Shown here: positions 12,351 through 25,050 of the stretch, piece after piece | How the letters are laid out: the number at the start of each line of letters is the position of its first letter | Position numbering within the stretch: position 1 is the first letter of the stretch | From: Dipteronia dyeriana | Lineage: Eukaryota > Streptophyta > Magnoliopsida > Sapindales > Sapindaceae | DNA: 64,000 nucleotides | Direction of reading: 5' to 3' | NCBI GenBank assembly: GCA_032871835.1 | Contig: CM065297.1 | Coordinates: 90,169,052 to 90,233,051, forward strand | Position numbers and translations under genes: made by a program | The notes under the pieces: generated by a model | The model's input: only the letters and a program-made list of their open reading frames with translations | What the model was told of the DNA's origin: nothing | Database searches by the model: none

Positions 12351-12719
12351 AGGTAGGAGAGATACGGGAAGACCAACAAGCAGGCCGTAAGTGTTATGTG
12401 GTCTCTACCAACCCAGCAGCGTTGGCAAAGCAATTCGCACAGGTTACTGTAATCTGTGAACAGGAATTGTCGAAAGTTATGCCCAAGGTCTCAGAGCCTG
12501 AGAAAGGTTCAGGGAATGACATTTAGGGTGAGGATGAGGATCAGTTAGAAGAGGACCTGGAATGGGCTAGTGGCCACCCCGTGGATGAGCTAGAAGAGGT
12601 CCAAATCAGAAGTGATAACTCGTCCAAGGTAATCAAGATCAAGGCAACCTTAGAATCGAGACTGAATAAAGGTCTGATCATTCTACTTTAGAAGTTCAAC
12701 GACATATTCGTCTGACGCC

Positions 12720-13500
12720 ATGACGAGATGCCAGGAATCTCAATATCCTTGGCTGCTCATCGGCTGGCAGTCGACCCTGCTGCCAAGCCGGTCAAACGGA
12801 AAAGACATCACTCTAACATTGAGAGAAACACTGTGGTTCAAGATGAGGTCGACAAATTGATCAAAACAGGGTTCATGAGGGAAGCGCGATACCTCAACTA
12901 GATCGCCAATCTAGTTATGGTTACCAACTCAAACAGGAAGTGGAGCATGTGTGTCGACTACACAGACCTCAACTAAACATGTCTGTATGAAATAAACTTT
13001 TGAGCTTCATGGATGCGTTCTCAGGGTATAATAAAATCAAGATGCACCCGGCAGACCAAGATAAGACCAGCTTCATTATCGGGCATGGTTTGTATTTCTA
13101 TAAGGTGATACCATTTGGCCTAAAAAACACAGGGCTATATACCATCGGTTGGTCAATCGGTTGTTCAAGCCAAAAATTTGGAGGTCTATGGAATTTTACA
13201 TTGATGATATGACTACCAAGTCTCTGACCGCGGAAAACATAAGGACGACCTTAATAAGACTTTCTTGATTCTAAGAGATAATCAGATACGACTGAACCTC
13301 TCAAAATGTGCCTTCGGTGTGACCTCAAGAAAATTCTTGGGCTTCATGGTTCATGAAAGGGGTATAGAGGCCAATCCAGAAAAGATCTGGGGTATCATGG
13401 ATCTAGAGTCTCCAACTTTGCTTAAGCAAGATCAGATCTTAATGAGTCGAGTAGCCATGCTCAATCTTTTCATTTCCCATTCAACCTGATAAATGCCTTC
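12720..13500 (+). pseudogene. Element A reverse transcriptase
   Basis: RT landmarks in order: an HRLAVDPAAKPVKRKRH segment near 12760, the DEVDKLIKTGFMREA segment, CVDYTDLN near 12953, SFMDAFSGYNKIKMHPADQD at 13003, VIPFGLKN, and a Y-I-D-D active site near 13196 in a shifted frame. RKFLGFMVHERGIEANPEKI at about 13326 closes the domain. The order and the GIEANP signature identify a Tat/Athila-type Ty3/gypsy RT. At least one frameshift (near 13130-13200) and several stops make it inactive. Confidence 0.8.
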
Positions 13501-13539
13501 CCTTCTTCAATGTGATAAAATAGGGAAGAAACATGAAGT

Positions 13540-14012
13540 GAGACCAAGATAGTAAGCAAGCTTTCCAAGCCATGAAGAAGTACCTAGCCAGCCCGCCGCT
13601 GCTCATCAAGCTAGTTCCCGGAGATGAGCTGTAGATGTACTTGGCCGTTTCGAAAACAATGATGAGTGAAGCCTTGGTCAAGGATTGCAAAGATGAGGTC
13701 CAATGACTTGTATATTACGTCAGTCATGCATTATCCAATCCCAAAAATAATTACCTCCTCCTTGAGAAGCTCGTTGAAGCTTTGGTTACCTCAACAAGGA
13801 AGCTCCGCTCTTATTTTCAAGCTCACACTGTGATAGTAGTGACCGACCAATCTCTCTGCCCGTTTTTACAAAGGCCAGACATATCAGGATGGTTAATCCT
13901 ATGGGCCATAGAGATCACTCAGTTCGATTTAAAATACAAGGCTAGAATGACAATTAAGGCTCAAGCATTAGCTGACTTTGTGGCCAAGTTTTCAGCACTT
14001 ACAAGGCAATAA
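13540..14012 (+). pseudogene. Element A RNase H domain
   Basis: Following RT, the KYLASPP and KLVPGDEL segments (frame-shifted) lead to TSTRKLRSYFQAHTVIVVTD and LQRPDISGWLILWAIEITQF at about 13783-13930, then KAQALADFVAKF. This is the RNase H region attached to plant gypsy RT, which degrades RNA in the RNA:DNA hybrid. It is broken by stops between 13640 and 13780. Confidence 0.7.
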
Positions 14013-14059
14013 GCAGAAGCTAGAGGTACCTCACCAGAAGCCTACAGAGCTCGGTGATA

Positions 14060-14460
14060 AGCCGAAAGACTGCAATGCTTGGATCCTTTATGCCAATGGG
14101 GCTTCCGGACAAGTAGGCGGAGGAGCCGGTACAGTCCTAATTGACCTAGAGAGGACGGTGTGCTGCCATTCTCATGTTTGAGTTTAAGGCTACCAATAAT
14201 GAGGCCGAGTATGAAGCTCTTCTGATAAGAATGAGGGTCACTATCAAGCTTAAAGCTGATTACTTGCATGCCAAGAGTGATTCGTTACTCATTGTCAACC
14301 AGGTTATCAGGCTCTACCAAGCTTAGGGTGATAACATGGATGCCTACCTAAAACAAGTCCAACACCTCAGGTATAGGTTCAAGGGATTTAAGATCAAGTA
14401 GATTCCTCTACAGAAAAATCACTGAGTAGATGTCTTAGCAAAGATAACTGCAAATAGGGG
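14060..14460 (+). pseudogene. Element A second (archaeal-type) RNase H
   Basis: A second RNase H fold begins with WILYANGASGQVGGGAGTVL near 14077 and, after a frame change near 14165, continues with ATNNEAEYEALL, LHAKSDSLLIVNQV and a final VDVLAKI. Having two consecutive RNase H domains, the second of this archaeal type, is the known hallmark of the Tat lineage and is the main reason for the lineage call. The D, E, D acidic residues are partly retained, but stops near 14328 and 14400 break it. Confidence 0.75.
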
Positions 14461-14769
14461 TCAAACACTGCCAAGGAGAGTCCCCCTCCAGGTGACTCCG
14501 AATCAAGCATAACAGCAGGTAAAGAAATCTGCCCAGTTGACCGACTGCCATCCTGGATGGATTCTATAGCTACCTACCTCCAAGAAAGAAAACTTCCAAA
14601 GGCTCTTGACCAAGCTCATAAAATCAAGAGGGTTTATGTCCGGTATTGTCTGGTGGATAGGTACCTCTATATGAGGGGTAGGTCCCTTCCTTTACTTCGA
14701 TGTCTACATCTTGACGATGCCAGCTAGGCATTAAGAGAGGTATATTCCGGGAACTGTGAAATTCATATT

Positions 14770-15777
14770 GGTGGGGAGGCTTTAGCTTATCATGTACTTC
14801 GTATGGGATACTACTAGCCAACTATTCACCAAGAGGCGAAGATGTTTGTATGGTCCTTTTAACCATGCCAGAGGACCTCGAACTTGAACCACCTTTCTCT
14901 TGAACGACTATCCTCAATCAGTTCATCTTTAGGGGGTCAACCTGATCGGTTTGCTTCCCATCATTCATGGACAGGCTAAGCACGCTATCGTTGCTATTGA
15001 TTATTATACCAGGTGGGTCGAAGCAGGACCTCTCTCCTGGATCTCAAAGGAAAATACAACCAAGTTCATTAAGACCAATGTGGTTTACAGGTTCGGCACT
15101 CCTCTTATCATAATCGTGGATATAAGCAAACAGTTCGATAATGCCCGATTCAGGGATTATTGCAAAGGTTTTAGGGACCGATCTTTGATTTGCTTCAGTC
15201 GATCACTCATAGACTAATAGGCTGGTCGAGTCTACCAATAAGACCATCAAGAAATTGCTGAAAAGAAACATGTAACATAAGAAGGGTAGGTCGGTCGATA
15301 AGCTTCTTCAGGTCCTTTAGAAGTATCGAACCTCGAAAAGAACAACCACTGGAGAAACACCCTACTCATTGGCTTTTGGGTTTGAAGCAATCCTTCATAT
15401 TAAGCACAAATTGACCTTGTTCAAGGTACAACAATTTAAACCAGAGAGCAATGAGGTTAAGCTCCGAGCTAAGCTAGACCTCTTAAAGGAAAAGTAGGAT
15501 CGAGTAGCCGAGAAGGTAGCAGTTTATCAAAGCAATATCGTGAGGTATTTTAATAAAAGGGTGAAGGCTAAGGGCTTTAAAGAAGAAGACCTGGTACTCA
15601 AGAAGGTGACCCATAATAACTGAGTGGGGTCATATGGGGTCCTGGGACCTAATTGGGAGGGACCATACTTGGTAAAAGTAGTGGCCGGCCGTGGAGCTTA
15701 CAAGTTAAAATATATTTATGGTCGACCCATCGACCACACCTAGAACACTGATCATTTGAAGAAGTTATACCCTTAGA
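14770..15777 (+). pseudogene. Element A integrase and C-terminal end of pol
   Basis: The catalytic core reads IDYYTRWVEAGPLSWISKEN at about 14997, then IKTNVVYRFGTPLIIIVD and KQFDNARFRDYC, which carry the first two acidic positions of the D-D-E core. Past a frame change near 15215, the frame continues through a KKLLKRNM-like segment to GPYLVKVVAGRGAYKL and a DHLKKLYP end at 15775. Integrase would join the cDNA to host DNA. Stops at 15218, near 15497 and elsewhere show that it is dead. Confidence 0.75.
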
Positions 15778-15925
15778 TAGGGGACTCCTTAGCAGACTAC
15801 TTTCATTTAGAATTCAGTAACAGTAAATCTTTGAAACAGTTATGTACTCCAGTTGTATTTTATTTTCTCCACAAGTTAGTTCGCCATGGTCGCCATAAAC
15901 CAAGAAATAGCTTAATATAATCTTT

Positions 15926-16400
15926 GATGCCTCGATCGAGCACTACCTTCCGTCGAGAAGGGTCTGAGTGTAAGAGCATAGTTGCCATCCAGATCACGAG
16001 ACCAAGATAGCTAGATAGCATTCCTGATGCCTTGGTCGGGCTACCACCCCAATGAAGGGCCCGAGTGTATGAGCATAGTTTCCATCCAAATCTTGACACC
16101 AGGATAGCTAGATAGCATACTTGATGCCTTGGTCGGGCTACTACTAGGTCGGGCTACCACTCCCAAGAAGGGTCTGAATGTAAGAGCATAGTTGCCATCT
16201 AGATCTCTAGACCAAGATAGCTAGATAGCATTCCTGATGCCTTGGTCAGGCTACCACCCTCAAGAAGGGTCTAAGGGTATGAGCATATTTGTTATCCCAA
16301 TCTCAAGACCAGGATTGCAAGATAGGATTTCTGATGCCTTGGTCATGCAACCACCCCAAAGAAGGATCTAGGTGTAAAAGCTTAGTTTCCTGCTAGATCG
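15926..16400. repeat. Tandem array of ~98-bp units in the 3' region of element A
   Basis: The anchor GATGCC(T)(T/C)GGTC-like sequence recurs at 15926, 16026, 16125, 16236 and 16333, spaced 100, 99, 111 and 97 bp. Each unit also has GAAGGGTCTGAGTGTAAGAG-like and AAGATAGCTAGATAGCA-like stretches. The longer 111-bp unit contains a small extra duplication of the CTACTAGGTCGGG type. Tandem arrays between pol and the 3' LTR are known for Tat/Ogre elements and fit this position. Confidence 0.85.
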
Positions 16401-17449
16401 AGGTCACCATGGTAAGGTACCTCCCCAATACAAAGGGAAGGGGTATCTAGATTAATACACCACAATTTTTGCATGAGTATCGGATACCTGACATATGGAA
16501 TATTGGTATTGTGGTTATCCTAAAAAAGATGATCAGTTTTGAATTTGACTACATATTCCCATAACCTGGTATCAAGTTATCTATTGCTAACCATTTACTC
16601 CTAATACATGTGTTGATTTCTACATTGCCAGGTTGCTGTTGTGTGGATGAATGCTAGTGACTTGAAGAAGATACAATAAATACCTCAACCGAGGTTCCAC
16701 CAGATTTAATTAAGTCAAGATAGCATAAGAAGCAACACCTAGATTGAAAAAAAAATGGGTTAAATGTCAAGAGCAAATTTTACTACCAATCCTACTAGCT
16801 GACTCATATTTTACCTAGCAAAATCGAATGAAGTGGTAAGCATGAATCAATCAAAGCAAGTAGAAAGAGAATCAAAATACATTTCATTAGTCACGAAGAG
16901 AGAGCTTATCCTCTTAACAAGCTACATCGGTTAAAGGGGGAGCCTATCTCCCCATCAGGCCGCATCAAACTCAACAGAGAGCCTATCCCCAAGTTTCAGG
17001 CTACACATAAAAGAGAAAATAAAGAATTTCTTGATAACTGGGTAAAAGAGTTATTTCATGATTCAAGTAAGGCACCCACCCCCATTTCTGGGCATTATAA
17101 ACAACTCAAAGGAAATCATATGTCGGCCTCCTTCTTCAGGTTATTCCCTCATGTCACTCCTTCTTCAAGGGGTTGCTCAACATCCTGTTATCCTAAGACC
17201 CCGTCTGCTTGCTGCTCAGTCTGATCTTTCGCTAGCATTTGATCGACCACCGCCAAGACTTCAAGAGGGATTGGTTCATTAGAGACCACGACTCCCACAT
17301 CCTTTTCTCCATGCATCGCATCCAAAGGCTCTACTGCCTGAGCCGAATCAACTTGATCCCCCAACGCTCATCAAACAACAGGTTGATCCTCCTTTACCTC
17401 CAAGGAATTAGGCTGGTCTAGCTCTACTGTGATGGTCAGATCTTTAATT
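16401..17449. other. Element A 3' non-coding region
   Basis: No convincing frame. Sequence composition matches the rest of element A. A local repeat pair, GAGCTTATCCTCTTAACAAG near 16905 and GAGCCTATC(T/C)CC at 16940 and 16979, is visible. The short plus-strand frames here are best explained as chance openings opposite the antisense region. Confidence 0.45.
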
Positions 17450-19652
17450 TCCTTAGGAGCGGAAAAGACCTTCTTGGTCCCAAGACTAGACAAAGGGGGA
17501 GATGTAAGCTATTTTCCCTTACTAGTATAGACCTCATCAGCGTCAAAGGTATGAAAAGGGCCCGCTTCATCACTAGTAGAAATGGATATCTATTTAGCCT
17601 TGGCCAGAATCTCCTCCCTATCTATATCATCAATGATGAATAGGTCAAATGGTGGGGGTAACACTTCGGCACCTAGTAGGAGACATGGAAATATTCACTC
17701 CCAAAGAAGGCTTAAATTTCTGGCTGCAACTTAGATATCAAGGCACACATATCCAGGTTTTTTACTTTTTGCCTTTTGGCCTACCTTTTACGCCTCGCTG
17801 ACTTCAAGGTACCTTAGTCAAAGGTCTGTTGTAGCCTTTGATAGCCATATTAAAGCTCAGCTAGCTCCTTATTAGTCTTGTTCTGTTTGATGGTCATCTC
17901 ATGTACTAGGTCCCAAGCTTAAGCAAGCAACCCTGTGGCAGTTTCAGCTTCGGCCTCGACTTTTGCAGTGCATCCACGTAGAGAGGTCACCTGATGACTC
18001 ATAGCGACATTGTACTTGAAAACCTACAAAGGACCAAACTCAAGTCAGTACGTAACCAATTGACTATTCGAATCGTAGGTAAAGGAAAATGATTACCTCG
18101 GCCAAGAAAGCAGATCCTTTGGTAATTAGGATGTCGACAGGCATTGAGGCCATCAAGGAGAGGCTACCGCTTGGGCAAGAGGTAAGGAACCGGATCACGG
18201 CCATCAATGGATCTGGAAGAAGGCTGGGAATGATCTCCGGATTCCTCCACGACAGCAGTCTCTAAACTCCTCATTACTGCTATTGATGCTGGAGAACGAA
18301 TTGAAGGAGCAGGTATGCCAACCAGAGAGGTAGCAGCGACAGCAACCTTAGCGGTAGAAGGGTAACAAGGGTGGTAGCAGTGGCAGAATTAGTATCAGAA
18401 TTTGAAGACCCCTTACCACACACCTTGGAGTCCCGAGATGTGAATACCTCCAATAGAGACTTAGGTCGGGTCGCTGGAGGGTAAGAATAGGTTGAACTAC
18501 TACAGGAATGTGTGGATACCTACCTTCTCAGATCAATGTTGCTGGAGGGCTTCCCCAATCGGGACAATCAGGAAAGGGATGATGAGTGCAAGCCTGTTAA
18601 GGATCTTGAAGAACGGGTGCTACAACAAAAATTGTTAAAAAAAGTGAGATTAGTATCAGTGAAAGTAATAGTAGGGGTATGCCAACTCATAATTCCATTC
18701 TTACTAGAAGAGGAGGTGGAGATACGCTGATACTGGTTCACCTTGCTGGAATCAAATGAGTCAGAGGTGGGGTACTTCGTGTTTAAAAAGTTTCGAGCAA
18801 TGATAGCTTTCAAGATCACTTCGGACTCGACCAACAAAGAGTTCTTATCCCAAGAGGGCTGGCCATTAAAGGTGGTAAGAATCTCGAATTCATGCCCGCC
18901 AATATAGATCGAGCTCCCCCAATCACCACCAGTCAGCACCCACTCATCCTTCTATGGGGAATCCTTCCTGATAGTACTTGGTACTATAAATTTGAGTTTG
19001 TTCTTGGCTTTGGCGTAGAATTGCCATCTTGGGCTAGGAGATAGGGTGTAAATCTGGAAAATATACGACAGTTCCTTAGCCTAAGGCTCCCTCATGAGAT
19101 TGTCCCTCTCACATTGAACCTTCCATATTATGAGAAAGCTCACCGGGTAACTTTAAAAGCCTAGGGTCGAATGGAGGGGAGCAAGGTACAGGGTGTGGAG
19201 AGCCCGTTGAAGGGTGGTATAAAGAGGCAGCCTTACCCCACTTTCTAGAGCAGCGAGGTGGAGAGGGAGCACGCCTTTATGCAGAGTGAAGACGTCATAG
19301 TTTTTTTAGGGGATGGTGATAAAGACGCTGTCATGGATGCTAAACTTTCCTCAACCAGTTAATCGACCCTTCTTTGACGGTAGAGTAGGGGATGACCTGG
19401 AAATCATAAGGAAGAGCGAGCTTTCTTGGAAAGGCTCCAAAAACTTAGACCGGACCTTCGTCAATCGCCTTGCCACCAGAATCACCACTTGACTCTTAAC
19501 CGGCCAATTATAGTGAAGTCTCGGGTCAGTTTGAAAAGCCAGACCCTATGGTAAAATTCCAACCCGAGTGACGGTGCAAAGGAGAAGAAAGATCATCCCC
19601 ACTATCTTTATGAGCTCGCTTTCGGTGTTCGAGACTGGAGGCTTCGCCGCCC
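17450..19652 (-). pseudogene. Antisense ORF of element A (gypsy-type 'Transposase_28'-like)
   Basis: Read on the minus strand from an ATG at 19652 (MVEGGEASSLEHRKRAHKDS), fragments follow in shifting frames: ALPYDFQVIPYSTVKEGSIN, then HKGVLPLHLAALESGVRLPL, RWQFYAKAKNKLKF near 19040, and the open stretch at 18568-18939 (LTGGDWGSSIYIGG, ESEVILKAIIARNFLN). The order resembles the plant family described as putative gypsy-type transposon protein, which in Tat elements often lies antisense between pol and the 3' LTR. Its role is unknown. The N-terminal frame breaks within the first 60 codons and there are many stops, so it is a relic. The C-terminal limit is a guess. Confidence 0.45.
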
Positions 19653-20013
19653 TCTACCATGTGCTCAACTGTATTAGAACTATAATTTGACATGGAGATT
19701 GATATGTTTTAGGAATGATGATAGGGCAATGAGTTTGAAAAGCTTCTTGGGAATTCTTGATGAGGATTTGAAATTTGAAAGAGAAACGCGAGAAAGGTAA
19801 TGGCACGACTGGGTTTTAAAGAGGAGATGACGTAACGATAACGGGTGGCATCGATGACGAAAGCTTGATCTTTGGAGATTTCCTCGGTTCTAACACGCCG
19901 TCATATTGCAGTAGCTTTGAAAGAAGGCTCACCAAGTGTAACCTGCATTTAATGAGTGATTTCCTCCATTGTACGAATGACTAAAAGAAAGGGAAAATTC
20001 CATCCTAATACAT
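19653..20013. other. End of element A remnant before element B
   Basis: This would be the upstream region of the antisense ORF. A purine-rich AAAAGAAAGGGAAAA at 19983-19996 could be the polypurine tract of element A, but the following bases do not match the start of its 5' LTR. Element B begins about 17 bases later, so the 3' LTR of A is absent. Confidence 0.35.
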
Positions 20014-20418
20014 TGCTTTTTGGCCAAATTCCATCATTTAGGCCCCGAAATCGTAGTTCTTTCCTCTTTGGGAAATTTTCTTTTTAGTCATAAGTTGAAT
20101 TTGACAAGCCAGAATTGTCTACTATTAATTCCGACTTGTTTATGGTCGTTAGTATATTTTAATTCCGTAACTTTTGTGATTTCACTATTTTTGGTAGTTT
20201 TCGCTATTTTAGGTAGCTTTTGATATGTAATCCCATTTCTTGTCCAACAAGGACTCGGGTTAGGGTTTTTCATTTTACATAGCCTTGTAAGCCAAAAGGC
20301 TCATTCAACTTTACTTTTAATAAAATTTTAGAACTTTTTTCATAAATTTTCTGGTGGATTCCAGTTTTCAATAGAATTTAAACGCCGGTCTAATTCTTTT
20401 TACATTTTCAATGCGTCA
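20014..20418 (+). mobile_element. 5' LTR of Reina-like Ty3/gypsy element B
   Basis: A ~405-bp block that is closely matched by 25051-25458, including the TTGGTGGATTCCAGTTTTCA-like and TAGGGTTTTTCATTTTA stretches. It starts with TG at 20014, and its right end is set by the primer site at 20421. Confidence 0.85.
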
Positions 20419-20420
20419 AT

Positions 20421-20432
20421 TGGTATCAGAGC
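20421..20432 (+). promoter_or_regulatory. Primer-binding site of element B (initiator Met-tRNA)
   Basis: TGGTATCAGAGC, two bases after the LTR end, complements the 3' end of plant initiator methionine tRNA, the usual minus-strand primer of chromoviruses. Confidence 0.85.
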
Positions 20433-20450
20433 ACGGATTTGCCGATCTCG

Positions 20451-21750
20451 ATGTCAACTAACAGAGCAAGAGACAGAAACCCTACTGACGGTGATTATAA
20501 GTTGGAGGCCTTGTGGGCCGTGGTGAAGGAACAATGACAACAACTAAGAGAGATTCATGAACTGCTTGTCGGGATGAACCTCAATGCTAACAACAGGCAG
20601 CCGCAACTAGATAACAGAGTGCGAGCTGAGGGATTTGCCCGAGGCCAACCTGTTAATAGAGGACGTCCCCTTCGTCATCAACATGATAGCGAGGATAAAT
20701 TTGAAGACGAAGGAGATGGATGATATGGTGTTATTCAACCAGTGAGACGATCCAAAGAGCATGATGACTACCGGTTGAAGGCAGATCTTCCAAGCTTTAA
20801 TGGAAATCTAAGTATAGAAGATTTTCTTGACTGGATCATAAAAGTAGAGCGGTTCTTCTAGATGATGGAGATTCCAGAAGAGAAGATGGTCAGATTTGTC
20901 GCCTTTAGACTGAAAGGAGGGGCTGCAGTCTGGTGGGATCAATTGCAGAAGAACCGTCAGCGACAAGGAAAGGCGATTGTGAATACCTAGCATAGAATGA
21001 AGCAGCTAATGATGGGTAGATTTCTGCCACTGGACTATGAGCAATATTTATTCCAGTTGCTTCAAAATTGCTCACAAGGGACCAAGTCGGTGTTTGATTA
21101 CACGACAGAATTCTCTAAGCTCTCAGAGTGAATAATTTGAGTGAAACAGAGGGGCAACACGTAGCCAGATATCTCAACGGGTTGAGGCCATCACTTCAAG
21201 ATAAGATCGGACTACAAGTGTTGTGGACTGTGGATAAAGCTTACAACATGGTGCTAAAGGCCGAGTTATTGGAACGTAGAGTTGGAAACCCTAGTTTTTG
21301 GAGGAACAAACCTGAGTCATCAATCCCTAATAGAGACAAAAGTGTTCAATCATCGGTTCTAGTGAACCAACCAAAAGGAGCTAGTGGAGAAGAGGGTAGT
21401 AGTAGCAATCAAATAATAGTGCCAGCTAATAGGAACTTACCTAAAAATCCAAATTCAAATCCAAATTCAAATCCAAATCCCTATGCTAGACCTACACAAG
21501 GAACTTGTTACAGATGTAGAAAACCTGGTCATCATTCGTATGCATGTCCTGATCATCGACCGGTAAATTGGGTAGAAGGATGTGAAGAAGATCCTGATGT
21601 TCCTAAGTATGAAGAAGAAGGTGACTTGTATGAGGGAGCAGAATTCACTGAAGAAGATGAGAGCGAACTAATTGTGTGGTGCAACGGGCGTTGTATGCAC
21701 CAAAGCAAGAGGACCTCAGTCAGCATAACAATATATTATGATCTTGCTGC
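20451..21750 (+). pseudogene. Element B gag with zinc knuckle
   Basis: The frame starts at the ATG at 20451 (MSTNRARDRNP). The capsid part shows [18 protein letters not shown], then WWDQLQ and a LRPSLQDKIGL segment, as in plant chromovirus gag. A CCHC zinc knuckle (CYRCRKPGHHSYAC) lies at about 21505-21546, which would bind the genomic RNA. The 208-codon open stretch at 21128-21754 is the C-terminal half, with an acidic tail. In-frame stops at about 20535, 20722, 20860 and 20988 and a frame change near 21129 make the N-terminal half inactive. Confidence 0.8.
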
Positions 21751-21754
21751 ATAA

Positions 21755-22200
21755 TCAGTCAGAAAGTCAGTGACCTGATCGTGGGCAGCGGAAGTTGTGA
21801 GAACTTTGTTGTAAAGAGGTTGGTTGAACATCTAAAGTTACCGACCGAGAAAAATCCCAGTCCATACATAATGGCTGGATCAAGAAAGGACCGACAGTAA
21901 AGATAACTGATATTTGTCGTGTTTCTATTTATATCGGTAAGAATTATAAGGAGGAGGTAGTTTGTGATGTAATTGATATGGATGCTAGCCATGTGTTGTT
22001 GGGTCGGCCATGGCAGTATGATGGTGATATTACTTATAAGGTTCGGGATAACACTTATTTATTTACTTGGGGTCACATAAAATTGCTATGGCTCCTTCCA
22101 AACGTTAGACAGTGCCTAACAAGCCACATGTAGTGGAGAAGCAGTCTTTTCTAATCGTGACCGGATCTGACACAAAATTTGTGACATATGTTAAGAATGC
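21755..22200 (+). pseudogene. Element B protease region
   Basis: Between the gag zinc knuckle and RT, the frame that reads CDVIDMDASHVLLGRPWQYD at about 21962 matches the protease C-terminal segment of Reina-type elements. The N-terminal active-site region is scrambled by frame changes around 21770-21900. Confidence 0.6.
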
Positions 22201-22219
22201 ATAGGAGATCTATGCTTTA

Positions 22220-23163
22220 ATGGTTAAAGATTTTATGGTAGAGGGGAAACAAACATCAGTCGTAACTGTTCTTGAGAAAATACAGTCGTTGCTAGAACAA
22301 TTCAGGGACATTACCTTAGAAGATTTGTCTAATAACTTACCACCATTAAGAGACATTCAGCACCATATAGATCTTATACCTACGGCGAGTTTGCCCAATC
22401 TGCCACATTACCGGATGAGCCAGAGGAGAACGAGATTCTGTGGGAGAAAATAGAAGAATTATTACAGAAGGGTTTCATACGCGAAAGCATGAGCCCGTGT
22501 GCAGTTCCTGCGTTGCTGACACCAAAGAAGGATGAGAGTTGGCATATGTGTGTGGATAGTTGAGCTATCAATAAGATAATCGTTAAGTACCGATTCTTGA
22601 TTCCCCATTTAGATGACATATTGGATCAACTTGAGGGTTCAAAGTTGTTTTTGAAAATTGATCTACGTAGTGGGTATCACCAAATTCGGGTCAGACCTAG
22701 AGATGAATGGAAGACGGTGTTCAAAAGCAAATATGGTTTGTATGAATGGTTGGTTATGCCATTCGGTCTATCAAATGCTCCCAGTACTTTCATGCTGGTG
22801 ATGAATCAGGTATTGAGTCCTTTTATGGGAAAGTTTGTTGTTGTTTATTTTAACGACATTCTTATCTATAGTATGACTGAAGAAAAATATGTGGAGCAGT
22901 TGCGAGAGGTGTTTAAGGTTTTGTAGGAAAATCAATCATTTCTTAATCTGAAGAAATGCAGTTTTATGGCCAAAAGTTTGTTATGTTTGGGTTACGTTGT
23001 GAGTTCAAAAGGAATTCATATGGACGAAGAAAAGGTGGGAGCAATTCAAGAATGGCCTACGCCGGAAACCGTGAGTGAAGTTCGTAGCTTTCATGGCTTA
23101 GCCACTTTCTATCATCGGTTTATTCAAAATTTTAGCACTGTAATGGCACCGATAACAGAATGA
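22220..23163 (+). pseudogene. Element B reverse transcriptase
   Basis: RT landmarks: [15 protein letters not shown] at about 22340, [17 protein letters not shown] near 22493, [20 protein letters not shown] at 22600, [31 protein letters not shown], and the active-site region [12 protein letters not shown] at about 22840. The usual F-D-D is F-N-D, so the first catalytic aspartate of the pair is lost. Thumb and connection continue to [15 protein letters not shown] at about 23090. Breaks include stops at about 22561 and 22924 and a frame change near 22440. The wording of the motifs is Reina-like. Confidence 0.85.
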
Positions 23164-23640
23164 ATGAAGAAAGGTCGATTTCAGTGGGGAGAAGAGGCAG
23201 AGATGAGTTTTGCATTAATCAAGGAGAAATTTTGTACTACACCAGTACTGGCTCTGCCTAGCTTTGAGAAGATATTTGATGTGGAGTGCGATGCTAGTGG
23301 TGTAGGAATTGGCATTGTGTTATCCCATGAAAAGAGACCAGTTGCTTTCTTTGGCGAGAAATTAAGTGAGGCTCGCCAGAAGTGGAGTACTTATGATCAG
23401 GAGTTCTAGGCAGTAGTCTGAGCCTTGAAGCACTGGGAAAACTACCTAGTACAGATGGAATTTTTCTTGTAAAATGATCATCAAGCTTTGAAGTTTATCA
23501 ACAGTCAGAAGAACTTGGACAACATGCATGTCAGGTGGGCCACTTTCCTTTAGAAATTCACTTTTATCATTAAACATAAGTCAGGAGTTTTGAACCGAGT
23601 TGTTGATGCGTTGAGCCTGCATGCCACCCTTCTCGTGACC
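23164..23640 (+). pseudogene. Element B RNase H
   Basis: [20 protein letters not shown] and [20 protein letters not shown] at about 23212-23335 are the standard start of gypsy RNase H, with the first acidic residue in [25 protein letters not shown] follows. Several stops (about 23407, 23419 and 23470) break the middle, and the tail reads NRVVDALS where active copies have a K-x-N-x-x-A-D-A-L-S motif. Confidence 0.8.
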
Positions 23641-24990
<1,350 letters not shown>

Positions 24991-25050
24991 GACATTAATT
25001 GAAGAGAATCGACGAGATCTTGTAAAGTCAACACCTTTCGTGTTGAGGCA

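Noticed and set aside
18512..18730. 72-codon plus-strand frame
   Set aside because: Opposite strand of the antisense ORF of element A, with no family resemblance.
18568..18939. 123-codon minus-strand frame as a separate host gene
   Set aside because: It sits within element A and continues the antisense transposon-type reading on both sides.
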